NCBI GenBank assembly: GCA_035771165.1
Contig: JAWNZC010000234.1
Coordinates: 2,765,001-2,829,000, forward strand
Origin: Paragorgia papillata
Lineage: Eukaryota > Cnidaria > Anthozoa > Scleralcyonacea > Coralliidae
Direction: 5' to 3'
DNA length: 64,000 bases
Shown here: positions 36,601 through 49,300 of the stretch, piece after piece
Layout: every line of letters starts with the position of its first letter
Numbering within the stretch: the stretch's first letter is position 1
Notes under the pieces: generated by a model
Databases searched by the model: none
Told to the model about the DNA's origin: nothing
What the model saw: only the letters and a program-made list of their open reading frames with translations
Position numbers and translations under genes: made by a program

Positions 36601-39600
36601 GAAGAACAAAGAAAAAGGAGTACCAAATACCTGAACTCTCCAAAATACTGGATAGGGGAAGGACGTAGGGGAAGGAGGTAGAGGAAGGACGAGGAGGGAG
36701 GAGGAAGGAGGAAGGAGGAAAAAGGAGGAGGAAAAAGGAGGAGGAAAAAGGAGGTCGAAGGAAGGAGAAGGAAGAGGAGGAAGGAGGAGGAAGGGGGAAG
36801 AAGGAAGAAAGGGGAAGAAGGAAGGAGGAAAAAGGAAAGAGGAAGAAGAAGGAAGAGGAAGAAGGAGAAAGAAGGAGGAGCAGGAAGAAGGAAGGAAGAG
36901 GAAAGGATGGAGGAGGAAGGAGGAGGAGGAAGGAGGAGTAAGGAGGAGGGACGAAGGAGGAAGATCGAAGAAAGAGGAAGGAGGAAGAACAAAGAAAAAG
37001 GAGTACCAAATACCTGAACTCTCCAAAATACTGGATAGGGGAAGGACGTAGGGGAAGGAGGTAGAGGAAGGACGAGGAGGGAGGAGGAAGGAGGAAGGAG
37101 GAAAAAGGAGGAGGAAAAAGGAGGAGGAAAAAGGAGGTCGAAGGAAGGAGAAGGAAGAGGAGGAAGGAGGAAGAAGGGGGAAGAAGGAAGAAAAGCGGGA
37201 GAAGAAGGAGTGAAAAAGGAAAAAAATTATAAATACAAAAACAAAAAAGAAAGAATAAAAAAAAGAGGAAGAAGAAGGAAGAGGAAGAAGGAGAAAGAAG
37301 GAGGAGCAGGAAGAAGGAAGGAAGAGGAAAGGATGGAGGAGGAAGGAGGAGGAGGAAGGAGGAGTAAGGAGGAGGGACGAAGGAGGAAGATCGAAGAAAG
37401 AGGAAGGAGGAAGAACAAAGAAAAAGGAGTACCAAATACCTGAACTCTCCAAAATACTGAAATAAATAGTTTTTTTCTTGACCACATGGGAAATGACAAA
37501 CTTTTCTACAGTTTTCCGTGCAACAGCCAGCTGATGCACCAGGCAAACGACAAATATTACAACGCTAGGAAACAAAGAAAAGAAAGCAAAAAAGACAGTT
37601 ATGAAACATCAGAAAGATGTGATCTGACTAATGTTGGACGCCATCCATTCAGACTATGTTTACACTAGAGCAAAAGTCCGGATTCACTTCGTTGCTGTTG
37701 GTGCACTGCCTCTCACTCGATTAAGCCCGGTTAGACTGGGTTAGTATTTGGATGAGTGATGCTTGGGAATCATCCCGTTGTCGAGCTTGCAACTCATGTG
37801 AGTAGAGTGTAGTTGGTCCCCCCTGTGCTTCGACGGTTTTTCGCCTGGTTCTCCTCCCTCCGTAAAATCAACACCTACATCTTAGCTGTGATTCGTTGTC
37901 TGAACTGTGCCGTATGGCGGTTGCCTGGAGCGCCTTTGATATACCTCAACACGGCCACGTTGATCTGCGTCCTTCGTAATTCAGCCGCTGGCTGTAAGTA
38001 AGGATTAGCCCCAGTCTTTTGTCCTTTATTCGGATTCGTCAGGCGTTTACACTACAACAGTATTCGGATGCGGCCGTTAGCACTACACTAGGAATTCGGA
38101 ATACTCGTGTATGTTCGCCATATTGGTTCCAATGTAAACTCGTATGACCGCAGGCAGAAAAGTATCCGGATTCATCGGAATAACCGTATATTATATTGAC
38201 ATGGATAATAGGAGCGACTCGAAGACCTTTCCTGATAGTGTGGTATGAAGTGTCATGAAAACAGCTTCCGTAGGATTTGCGTGCAAAATTGATTTTTGTT
38301 TCATTTTTGAGTTGACTAAGCGTCAAATTATCATAAAATGCAATTCAAATTTTCCGAACCCTCGACACCCCTGTATATTAAGAGGTCGAAAATTTGAATT
38401 CCCCCTATAGCAATGCATCATGGGAGTTGTGGTAGGCTTTCACTTTCGAGCGAAATGGCCGCCGCGAGGCGAGCATTTTGCCTGAAAGAGTAACTAGTTG
38501 TTTTACAATATTTCCTTTCCGCAATGAGGATTTTAGACTTCTCAATGGGACTGGGAGGGTGTAAACCACATTTTGTACAAAAGACAGCGATATCGCAGCT
38601 AAAATAAGCGAGGAAATTACTTCAGAGTGACTCGACAAGCGAATATTGATCAAATAAATACGATTCGAAGACGGTCCTTCCCGGACGTGAACAGGTGAGT
38701 AAGCAGATCGATTATAGCTCAGTATATAATTCAGCTTTTGTGACATGTATAAGTTGTTTGTCAGTCACGATCGCTTAGTTGTTGTGCTCGGAAGTCTTTC
38801 TTCCTGGCGTATTTGCTTGTTGAAATCAACAAGGTTGGGTGATGCACTCGACCTGTTGTTCGTAATTGCCTCTGTATTTACACAACGTTTTAAACTTTTT
38901 GGCGCGAAAAAAACCCTGTTTCTTGAGCAAGAGTTGAGATATTTTACAAAGACGTCAAGCGTAAAATAGTCTTGTCAGGGTTTTCGTTCGTTGTTTTCCT
39001 CTTCTGTTCCCATTGTTGTCGTCGGTTCCTATCCTCTTAGAATAACAAGTAGGTTCTAGAATTAGTGTAGGCTGTAAATATAAATTTAGGACTATAAATT
39101 TACTAAATATTTTGAAAAACCGTCGAGTTTCTTGCCGTGTTGTGTGCAATAAACTTTTTAGTAAATATAAGAAATAATCAAATATGTAATTCTAATTTTA
39201 TCAGTTAACTATATGTAAATAATAATAAACCATATATAGATAGATAGCATATTTAAACCATATTAAATACATAGTTCATTTTAAATAGCAGATAGTTTGT
39301 TAAAATGTACATATTTTTTAAACATATTTGAATAAGTTATAAATTTTACAATGGAGTATGAACCTTGTACTTCAATGGAGAGTCAGAGAGAAAAACAATT
39401 GCCAGAAACCTTAAAAATTAGTATGAGCTTGAAAAAAAGAAAAAAGGTGGTGCTGTGTCCCTAACTGTAGTAGCAACTCCAGAAAAAATCGTGGAATCTC
39501 ATTTTACAAATTTCCAAAAGACCCCAAACTAAGAAAGACTTGGTTACACTGGGTGAGTAGAGCTGACTTTACACCAAATGACCACCACAGAGTTTGTTCA

Positions 39601-42600
39601 AAACATTTTGAGGGAGGGAAGAAGACTTACACTGGAAACATACCAACTCTTGTACCCAAACGTATCAGGCCTATCCCAACAAAACCTCGACCAACACACA
39701 GATGTAGAGAAAGAACTAACACTCTGCCGGATGCATCGCAAGAAGAAAGTGAAGCCATTGAAAACACAAAAGATAAGATCCACAAACTTGAGGAAGAAGT
39801 CAAGAGATTAAAACAACAAAATCAACAACAAGAACTTGATATTTCAACTCTAAGAGAAAAGCTTGAATAACATACATTTTCTGTGCAACGTTTTAAAAGT
39901 AGTGATGATGATTTTGAATTGTATACTGGATTTCCAAATTAGAGAACATTCAAAGCTCTATATGACTATCTTTGCCCTGCATGTGAAAGATTAAGATACA
40001 TTGGTGCAAATAATAGTACCCAAGAAGAAACACGACAGAAATGTGGACGGAAGCGAGGATTATCTCCAGAAGAACTATTTTTGTGTCTTTCGAGGTTTAG
40101 ATGTGGTCTGTTAGAAAGGACTTGGCAAATAGGTTCAATATATCAGTATCCCAGGTTTCAAGAATTTGGATTAGATGGCTTGACATTTTGTACAAAAGGT
40201 TGAGGTCCATTCCTATTTGGCCCTCCCAAGATTATGTAAGAGAAAGCATGCCAGCAAAGTTTCAAGGAAAATTACCCCAACACCAGGGTAATTATTGATT
40301 GCACAGAGCTTCTTTTAGAGATGCCCTCACAACCAAGAAGTCAGAGTGCTACATTCTCTACTTACAAACACCATAACACTGCCAAGGGCCTTGTTGGTAT
40401 TTCCCCAAAAGGTGACTTGACCTTTGTTTCAGAACTGTATGCTGGCAACACCTCTGACGAACAACTGACAAATGACTGTGGGATTTTAAATTTGCTTGAG
40501 TCAGGTGATGAGGTGATGGCGGACAGAGGTTTTAGTATCGAAGACGACTTACCAGCTGGTGTGGCTTTAAACTTACCAACGAGTGTAAACCACAAAATGC
40601 TCGAGTCAGGTGATGAGGTGATGGCTGACAGGGGTTTTAGTATCGAAGACGACTTACCAGTTGTTGTGTCTTTAAACTTACCATCTTTTTTAAATGACCA
40701 GCCACAATTTTCTGAGGAGGATGAAATTAAAACAAGGCGAATTGCTAAGCACCGAATCCATGTAGAGCGAGCTATTCAAAGAATTAAGAGCTTCCGTATT
40801 CTACAGCACACATTGCCTATAAGCATGGCTGCGGACATAAATAAGATCTGGATTGTGTGCTCTTACCTTACTTTGTTTTTAAGCCACTACTTCGAGAACA
40901 CAACGAGAATGGGCAAAAACTGCAATAAATTTAATGGACAAAAATAGTACTGCATGGCATTTACATGCACTGTATTGTGATGTGTAATTACAGTTGCATT
41001 TAACAAGTTATATAATACATGACGTAAGGGAAGCATATTTATTTCTGTTATGACATTTTCAATAATAGGCAATACTTTGTTAAAGTTTGGAAGTTCTTGA
41101 CATGTATAACAATTTATTCAAAGAGATAATTGTATTATAATTCCTCAAAACTAGTTTTAAGATTGTTACCATTTTTCTTCGAACCTTGTTTTAAAACAAC
41201 CTGTATTTTTTTAAAATTTAAACAAGATTCATCAAATAATCAAAATAAAAAGAAGTTAATTCTACTAAAGTATTCTCTTTCCACTCAAGTTCATTGAAAT
41301 AAATCCTCTCAACATGAAGATAATTTCTAGTGTAAACCACAAAATCTAGCCACCTCAACAGGCAAATTGCCATAACTCCTTCAGGAAAAAGTAAACATGC
41401 TCTTTTTTCAGAGATGGCTTGCCAGTAACAAGCTCCAAGCAAAATAATTTATCATTGCATGCTTCCATAATAGTCATGTCTGCTTTGGATGCCGGACATT
41501 TTACCTCAACAGCTCCATAAATACATGCCTCACTTGCATTAGAAACTAGTGCATCAGGGCTGGACCCAAGCCATGGCCACTTTGGATTCACAACTAAACC
41601 ACATGCATAGCAAATTTCTACTGGCTCATTTTTCTTCTGTTTATATTCATGATACTTAAGTACAGCATTATGTTCATTTTCAGTTCCCCATAAACAACGT
41701 GAATTTCTTGCAGTGTTGGATGTCTTAATAACTTTGTTTATTATGCTCTTTGGGTATATAGTTTTCCGTCACTTCATCACCGAGCCAAATATGGATGATG
41801 TCAACTTACATCTTCTTTGGGCATACCATTCTAAACAAGCACTCTATGTACGTGTCTTTTTTTCAATTTCTTCACAACTCTTACAGTCAACTTGTAATGT
41901 GACTTTGACAAACTCTGTGCATTTTGATTCCACGGGAACAGTGGAATAATCAGGTTTTTCATTCAATCTTGCCAGTATATTCTCTCTTATATTTGTTGCT
42001 TGAAGTTTACTTCCCTCTGCCTCTGCATTAATCATTCTCTGCCTAGATGGTAGTGTGTTAACATCAAATTCACATGGAACACAGTCATTGTCAGCGAGAA
42101 GCCCAATCACAGAACAGTTACTACCAGCTGTTTCCAAACCAATTTTAAGCTTTTCCAAGTCACTTTTGTTAACCTTTTCTGAAGTAGAACTGTATATCTG
42201 CTTCTTACCTTCCACAATAGGGCGTTTGCGGCCATGTTTATCTTTCTCGTAGCTGTCTTGGGGGAAAATAAGATCCTCAAAAAGAACAGCATCCTGTGGT
42301 TGTGATTTCTTGGGAACATGCCACTGCTGAAGTTCCTGAGTGCATGTTTTGTCATCGGGTATCTCAGTCAGTCCCAGCTCAATGTAATGAAACAACTGAA
42401 ACAAAAGGGCTGCTACATGTTTGCAGCGACCTCCAGCTCCAGCAGGACAGTAGCATTTTGCAAACACAATATTCCCAGAGGTTTGATCAAAGTGAACATA
42501 GACCTGGTACTCTTTTTTTCGCATTTGAGCACTTACTTGGCAGCGGACAAGAAAATAAATTGTGTCATCACCTTTGTTTACATTGGACTTGACCTTGATT

Positions 42601-45600
42601 TGGGTTGCAAACCCTGCCTTAAAGGGTATTGGCAATAAATAAAGTTTGTCTCATTTGAAAGAACTCGTCACATGGTATAAGAAGACCTTTTACAATTTTT
42701 CGATATGCATGTGACGACATAAGCAGGGTAAAGTGAAATTTTTATCTTGCCGACCTTATGACATTATGAGCTAGAAACTCGATTTTGTTGCGCTATTTCG
42801 ATTTTAAATTGACCGACAACATTTAAAAAGCCTTCCGTGGAAATTTGGTCATCCACGGAGTAGTTTCATCAGGTTTACCCTGCTTGTGACGTCACCAATT
42901 TCCTAGTTAATTAGACCCAATATTACAACAAGATGGCGGACCACACGCTGTCTTTGGCCGAAATATTTCAAAACACAAGAAAGATACAGAAAAATTACAA
43001 AAGGTCTTCTTATACCATTTGAAGAGTTCTTTCAAATGGGACAAATTTAATTTTTATTGCCAATACCCTTTAAAAAGTCGATATCCACCTTTCTTGTGTT
43101 TTAAGGCCTCTGCTGTCTGATGTTTTCTTACATGTAAAGATTAGGTGTTCTTCCAATTTTTGGTATGAAAATGCTGGGATAGCTGTTAAATTATTTGTCC
43201 ACATTTCAGTTACACTAGAAACTGGCAATTGTTTTTCTCTCCGACTCTCCATTGAAGTACAAGGTTCATCCTCCATTGTAAAATTTATAACTTATTCAAA
43301 TATGTTTAAAAAAATATGTACATTTTAACAAACTATCTACTATTTAAAATGAACTATGTATTTAATATGGTTTAAATATGCTATCTATCTATCTATCTAT
43401 CTATGGTTTATTATTATTTACATATAGTTAACTGATAAAATTAGAATTAGATATTAGATTATTTCTTATATTTACTAAAAAGTTTATTGCGCACAACACG
43501 GCAAGAAACTCGACGGTTTTTCAAAATATTTAGTAAATTTATAGTCCTAAATTTATATTTACAGCCTACACTAATTCTAGAACCTACTTGTTATTCTAAG
43601 AGGATAGGAACCGACGACAACAATGGGAACAGAAGAGGAAAACAACGAACGAAAACCCTGACAAGACTATTTTACGCTTGATGTCTTTGTAAAATATCTC
43701 AACTCTTGTTCAAGAAACAGGTTTTTTTCGCGCCAAAAAGTTTAAAAAACATTGTGTAAATACAGAGGCAATTACGAACAACAGGTCGAGTGCATCACCC
43801 AACCTTGTTGATTTCAACAAGCAAATACGCCAGGAAGAAAGACTTCCGAGCACAACAACTAAGCGATCGTGACTGACAAACAACTTATACATGTCACAAA
43901 AGCTGAATTATATACTGAGCTATAATCTATCTGCTTACTCACCTGTTCACGTCCGGGAAGGACCGTCTTCGAAGGATCGTATTTATTTGATCAATATTCG
44001 CTTGTCGAGTCACTCTGAAGTAATTTCCTCGCTTATTTTAGCTGCGATTTCGCTGTCTTTTGTACAAAATGTGGTTTACACCATCCCAGGCCCATTGAGA
44101 GGTCTAAAATCCTCATTGCGGAAAGGAAATATTGTAAAACAACTAGTTACTCTTTCAGACAAAATGCTCACCTCGCAGCGGCCATTTCGCTCGTAAGTGA
44201 AAGCCTACCACAACTCCATGATGCATTGCCATATGGGGAATTGCCTATTTACACATTGAAATTTTGACATGGCCGAGTCGAAGGCATATTAAAGGCGCTC
44301 CAGGCAGCCGCCATACGACACATATCGGACCGCAGATTACAGCTAAGACCTAGGTGTTGGTTTTGCGGAGGGAGGAAAACCGGAGAGCCCGGCGAAACAC
44401 CCTCGAAGCACAGGAGAGACCAACTAAACTCTTACTCACATGAGTCTCAAGCTCGAGAACGGGGTTATTCCCAGACGATCACCCATCCAAGTACTAACCC
44501 CGTCAAATCGGGCTTAACTATTGGTGAGAGGCAGCGCCCTAACAGCACACGCCAACCGTGCTCCCAGTACCGGTAACCTTAATAGAACTACTTTAACTGA
44601 ATATAATAATATCATTATATAATACCAGTCGTCTAGCTCTTCGGATCTCTTTTAGAATATCCTTTTCAAGGTATCCTTCAAAACCTTCATCATCACTACC
44701 ATTCTGAGGAAGTCCAGATGAGAAAAACTACACACAAAAAAATGCAAAGCAAAAAGGTTTTGGTACATTCAATTATGCATAATATCGGTACTACCACTAA
44801 AAGGTCGAGCTCGGACAATAATTACGCGATTGAGCTTCGAAGTGAAAATCGACAGACAGTGTTGTCCATTGTGTTCCTATTCTGTGGTTGTGTAAAGCAC
44901 ATCTCTGATAAACCATATAAGCAACTTACTTGAAAAACCTACCAACACTTTGCCCAAAACTGGTTTAACACTTTGAAGCCTGAAGACGAGTCTTTAGTAT
45001 TTTATTGCGGCTAATGCCAGACGATTTTATTCAGCACAGGGAGAGGTCCAGGCCTCAAAGTGTTAAAAGAACTCGCAAAACCAAGCACGAAAATAGATTT
45101 TCCAAAGTCCTTTCCAGTCCCCTTTATGACGCGCTTCGGTTTTGCGGTGGAAAGGACTTTTGTCACTTGCAGCGCGCCAAATTTTACAGGCGAGTTTTTT
45201 CACGTCATTGTTTTGCTCGACGGGGAAGCGACTTTAGTGATGATAGATAAGATTATTCGAAGGTTTTGAGCAACCTCGTACCCAGGGTCTTATCTCCGCT
45301 CGCCACCGCCCCGGCCCACCACTACGAAAAGACCCTGGTCTGGTCACGTGTCACGCAGACTTACTGGGAGTGGGCTAGTAGGATTTGTACTTTTGTAGGA
45401 ACTATTAAAGAAGACGGTGAAATAATCACACAGAGATAGTGTTTGAAATGTTAATTTATTTTATTAGTTGATTTATATATAGCACCTTCCAATGTATTAT
45501 TTGAAGTTTGCTTCACCAAACCATCTTGGTTCTAAAACCGTTTTCAAAGAACAATGTTTGTTGCGCCACACTTGAATTGATTGTTTGTTGCAGAATTAAC

Positions 45601-46325
45601 TACCAGAAAAAAATACACCTAAATAACAATGAGAGTATTGGTAAATTACGAGTACATTAGGAATTATAAGGTAGAAGAATGTGTCGAAGTGACTAGAGCA
45701 AAGTTTCAATCGAAATGTACTGACACCTTGGACTTTGCTATATGAAGTAAACAGTATGACCCAAATGGTCGATACTTAAAATCTCAGTAGTTATGCGATG
45801 AATTGCAATATTATTCAACATTTAATGATTTTTGATAACATGTTAAGCACTTTTTTATTATTCTGACTGCTTTATGCACTCACGGCGCAATATCTATTCT
45901 TAAAACAACAAGTGTATAAAAGGACAACGCAATAAAAACAACGTTCGACAATAGGTTAAACACCTAAATAGTGAGTGACTTCGATTCATATTAAAAGCCT
46001 TGTTTTTTTAGTCAAAGGGGAATTGATATAGACTAGTGATATGTTGTTATAAGGTCAGTGTTTTCTTGATCACCATGACAGCATCACTTCCCAAACAGGA
46101 ATAGATTTCAGCTCTGATCATGATTGCGGTATTATTATATTAAAAGATGAATATTAAATTGCATTGGCATTGCTACCGTTCCATTCACAAAACTGCTGCG
46201 TTACAAATTTAAACCACTTTTAAAACAATAATAAAATATGTCACTAACCTTAGCTTTTGTTGAACGCTATAGATGTCGAGTTTTAGCGATCTTGGCGATA
46301 TTAAATCACCAGGACTTCCAGTTTT

Positions 46326-46383
<58 letters not shown>

Positions 46384-49300
46384 ATATATTTATTCACAAT
46401 AATGATGACAAGGTCATTAAAATTCTTTAAATGCAAGCGGGCGTAACAGATGAAGTAAAAATTCATTTCGAGGCGAGAATCCCAGCTCAAATTCGCTGTT
46501 CGTCGGAAGTTCAGAAAGATATAGGAAAAAGGTTCACAATCACTGACAAATTTTCCGTGAAGTGTTGCGAAGCGTATTGCCGTTTCCTGGCCCCCCGAAC
46601 AGCAAAGTGTTTGAGGGTCTTTATAACAAATGCTTTGATAATGATTTTTCGTCGGTATATTATATCATCGTCTCATATCGATGTAGTTTTAAGATTCTCT
46701 TGCGACTTGCGTTTATGCTTCGTCTCCACCAGTCTCGACAGTCAACGCGTACAATGATGACAAATTCTAAGTTCTCGACCCCCTCCCTAACGACAATGTT
46801 GAAAAATATCCCAGAATATGGGATACACGTGACCAGCCCAGACCAGGGTCTTTTTGGAGCGGTAGGCGGAGCAGCGGAGATAAGACCTTGGGTACGAGGT
46901 TCGGTTTTGAGTTGATCTGGTGAAGTTGTTTCTTGATAATTATAATACAAGTTCATGACATAAATGGATTGGGATGCAAAACTTGAAGAAGCGGTTATGT
47001 ATGGAATGTCTGAGCTTCGCCAGAATATTTAATTAGATTTAAATCCCTGCAAGTGAAATCCCTCCGGAGTGGTCGACTTGTGGCAAGTCTAGCACGAAAC
47101 ATCAACAGCTTAAAGCCTAAGAAAGATGCCTCGTTAGAAGCGACTTCGGAACTGGAGTTGTTGTGTCAATGTATAGCAGTGAGACGTTTACCTAAGACCT
47201 CCAAATATGCAAACTATGGATAACAAACACAAAAGGGGGTTGTTCATAAAGAGAGAGTGGACGAGTTGCAAAAAACACGGGTATATGCATGCTGTGTTTA
47301 CATCAGTACATTTATAAATACCCAAAGAAGTTTGACCTGAAGAGATACACGCACAGTACATTATTAAAGAACGTATACACTGCTTACTGACTAATGGCTT
47401 GCTGCTTAGTCCAACAACTACAAAAAACGCAAGTAATAAGCACTGAATAATGCAAAGAAGTGTGAAAATGTTGAACTGTTTCCATGTCTAGATTTCATGT
47501 AGGTGTCGTATTACATTTGAAAACGTGTGTTTTATCTATAACAAGACACCTGGGCCAGGTGTTCACTCTGGCTACTAGAAAGTGCAGAGGTGAGAGGTCT
47601 CTATAACGCGCGAGCAAAGAGGTGGGAGTGGGTCGATGAAGATCAGATCGAATAAGGCTGAATGTGGTGCAGGCCTATCCTGAATTGTCAATTTAAAGTG
47701 TCTAGAATTCAGAATGATCCTGATGCCTAGGGGACTTCTCTGTCCCACATGCGGGATGTTAAACAAAAAAGCATATTACAAAAAAAAAATGTAGGGGGGT
47801 TGTGGTTAGATTTAGGCTTACCTGGGGTTGTCGTTAGGTTTAGGGTCAGGTTTAGAGGTGGGGGTCAGGGTTGGGTTTCATTTTCTTTAATATTCAGGAT
47901 TATCTGGAATTCTAGACCATTTTAACAATTCAGGATAATCAAGTAAACAAATACAATAGATATAAGTGATTAAGGTCAGTAGCAGTAAGGTTTAGAAGAG
48001 AGTATGTTACAGGTCGGGATGAGGAACATTTTAAACATTGATTTCCAAAAAAAGTTATTGACGTTGTAAGCATTAACTAATAATTACAGCATTAATGTAG
48101 TGATTAGAAAGTTGAGTTTTAAACTGATTAACTGAGGTAGAATCTGGTATTGAGCAGGGTAGACTACTCCAAAGTTTAAATATACAGTTCAAGTATTAAC
48201 TAGCTTAAAAAGTTTAGTATAGCACTTAGAAACTAGTACATCTAGTTCTGAACTGTTTCTAGTGATTCTGATTGAATTATTGAGTTGCACAAAACTATTA
48301 ATAGGAATATTATAGTGACCTGTATAACGTTTAAACAAATCTATGCATCAAAATTTATACAGTATCAAAATGAACATCAAGATATGGATAACATACTTGT
48401 CACAAAATTACATACTCATAGGTTCAAAGCACTTTGAATATAAATCCTTATGGATCAATAAGACTACTGTCCATATTTGTCGATCTCAAACTCAAAGACA
48501 AGCAACAGTCGCTAAAAACACAAATGGTACATTCTGTAGATGTGTATACAAGCTTCCTACTCAGCATTAAACAAATATACAACTCGTTTAGTAATAAAGC
48601 ACATCAAATAATAATAATGCAAAAATATAAAGATACTGTTACTGTCAACAAACTGTTTCCTTAAAGTCTGTCATCTTCATGAATGTTCCTTGTGTTCTCA
48701 CATCTTGGATTTTGTTTGCAATAGTTTTCATGAGTTTTACAGGTACTGAGTTCAGACCAATTCACAGACAGTCGTGAGCCAGATCATTGAAAAACTGAAC
48801 ATTAGTATTGCTGAAGCCATGTGAAAAACCTATGAACATCGCAAATGCTAGACCAAAAGCATGAGAAAGTGTATACAGTGCCAATATAAAGTTCCAGAAT
48901 GTTAGCGTTTTGATGCTCATCTCTGTACCGGCGGTATTAAATATTTGTAGAATGTAGAGACATGTTTAGCCATGAGAAAAATATAAGGTATATCGTTGTG
49001 GGTTGTTCGGTTGCCACTTGGATGCAACAGCTTCGGCTAGCTTTGACGAAATTGTTGGTAGGTTTTCCAAGTAAATTGCTTATATGGTTGATCAGTGATG
49101 TGCTTGATACAAAGTTCCACAGAATAGGAACTATAAAGGAACATGACTGTCGATGAATTTTCGAAGTGACCAAACACTCGAAGTGTAGGCTCCATATCTG
49201 GGAGGTATTGCGCAATTTTGCAATTTTGTGTGGCGAAGAAAATAATAAAAAAAGAAATAACAAACGGAGCCGAAACCTAGACTCGGCTACAACAGGTAGC

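Larger units (their letters stand above)
28847..37433 (+). repeat. ~8.6-kb polypurine (GGA/GAA) array filling intron 4
   Basis: Almost every base of the plus strand is A or G, in interspersed GGAAGA, GGAGGA and AAGAAG units, with rare C and T. Poly-G tracts at ~31,596, 32,413, 33,065, 33,783 and 34,347 recur every ~560-820 bp in similar surroundings, so a higher-order repeat exists. On the sense (minus) strand the intron is one pyrimidine tract from donor to acceptor. Very long serine/proline/leucine-rich (minus) and Arg/Glu/Gly-rich (plus) open frames here are composition artefacts. Such tracts can form triplex (H-) DNA. Confidence 0.97.
38397..44247. mobile_element. ISL2EU-type DNA transposon, copy 2, with ~1-kb inverted repeats
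   Basis: Terminal arms 38,397-39,403 and 43,221-44,247 are ~95% complementary by eye. They enclose convergent genes: THAP-DDE transposase (plus) and SWIM/YqaJ nuclease (minus). ISL2EU is the PHIS-group lineage known to pair a Harbinger-like transposase with a YqaJ nuclease. Both genes are broken, so the copy is not autonomous. It lies in intron 3 of the host gene. Confidence 0.88.

Noticed and set aside
29647..37546. Open frames up to ~1,250 codons on the minus strand and many Arg/Glu/Gly-rich frames on the plus strand
   Set aside because: They are produced by the two-base composition of the array, which lacks stop codons by chance. Only the first ~35 codons of the frame from 37,546 are real, as part of exon 4.
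47795..47885. Interstitial telomere repeat
   Set aside because: Only scattered TTAGG-like words, no regular TTAGGG tandem array.
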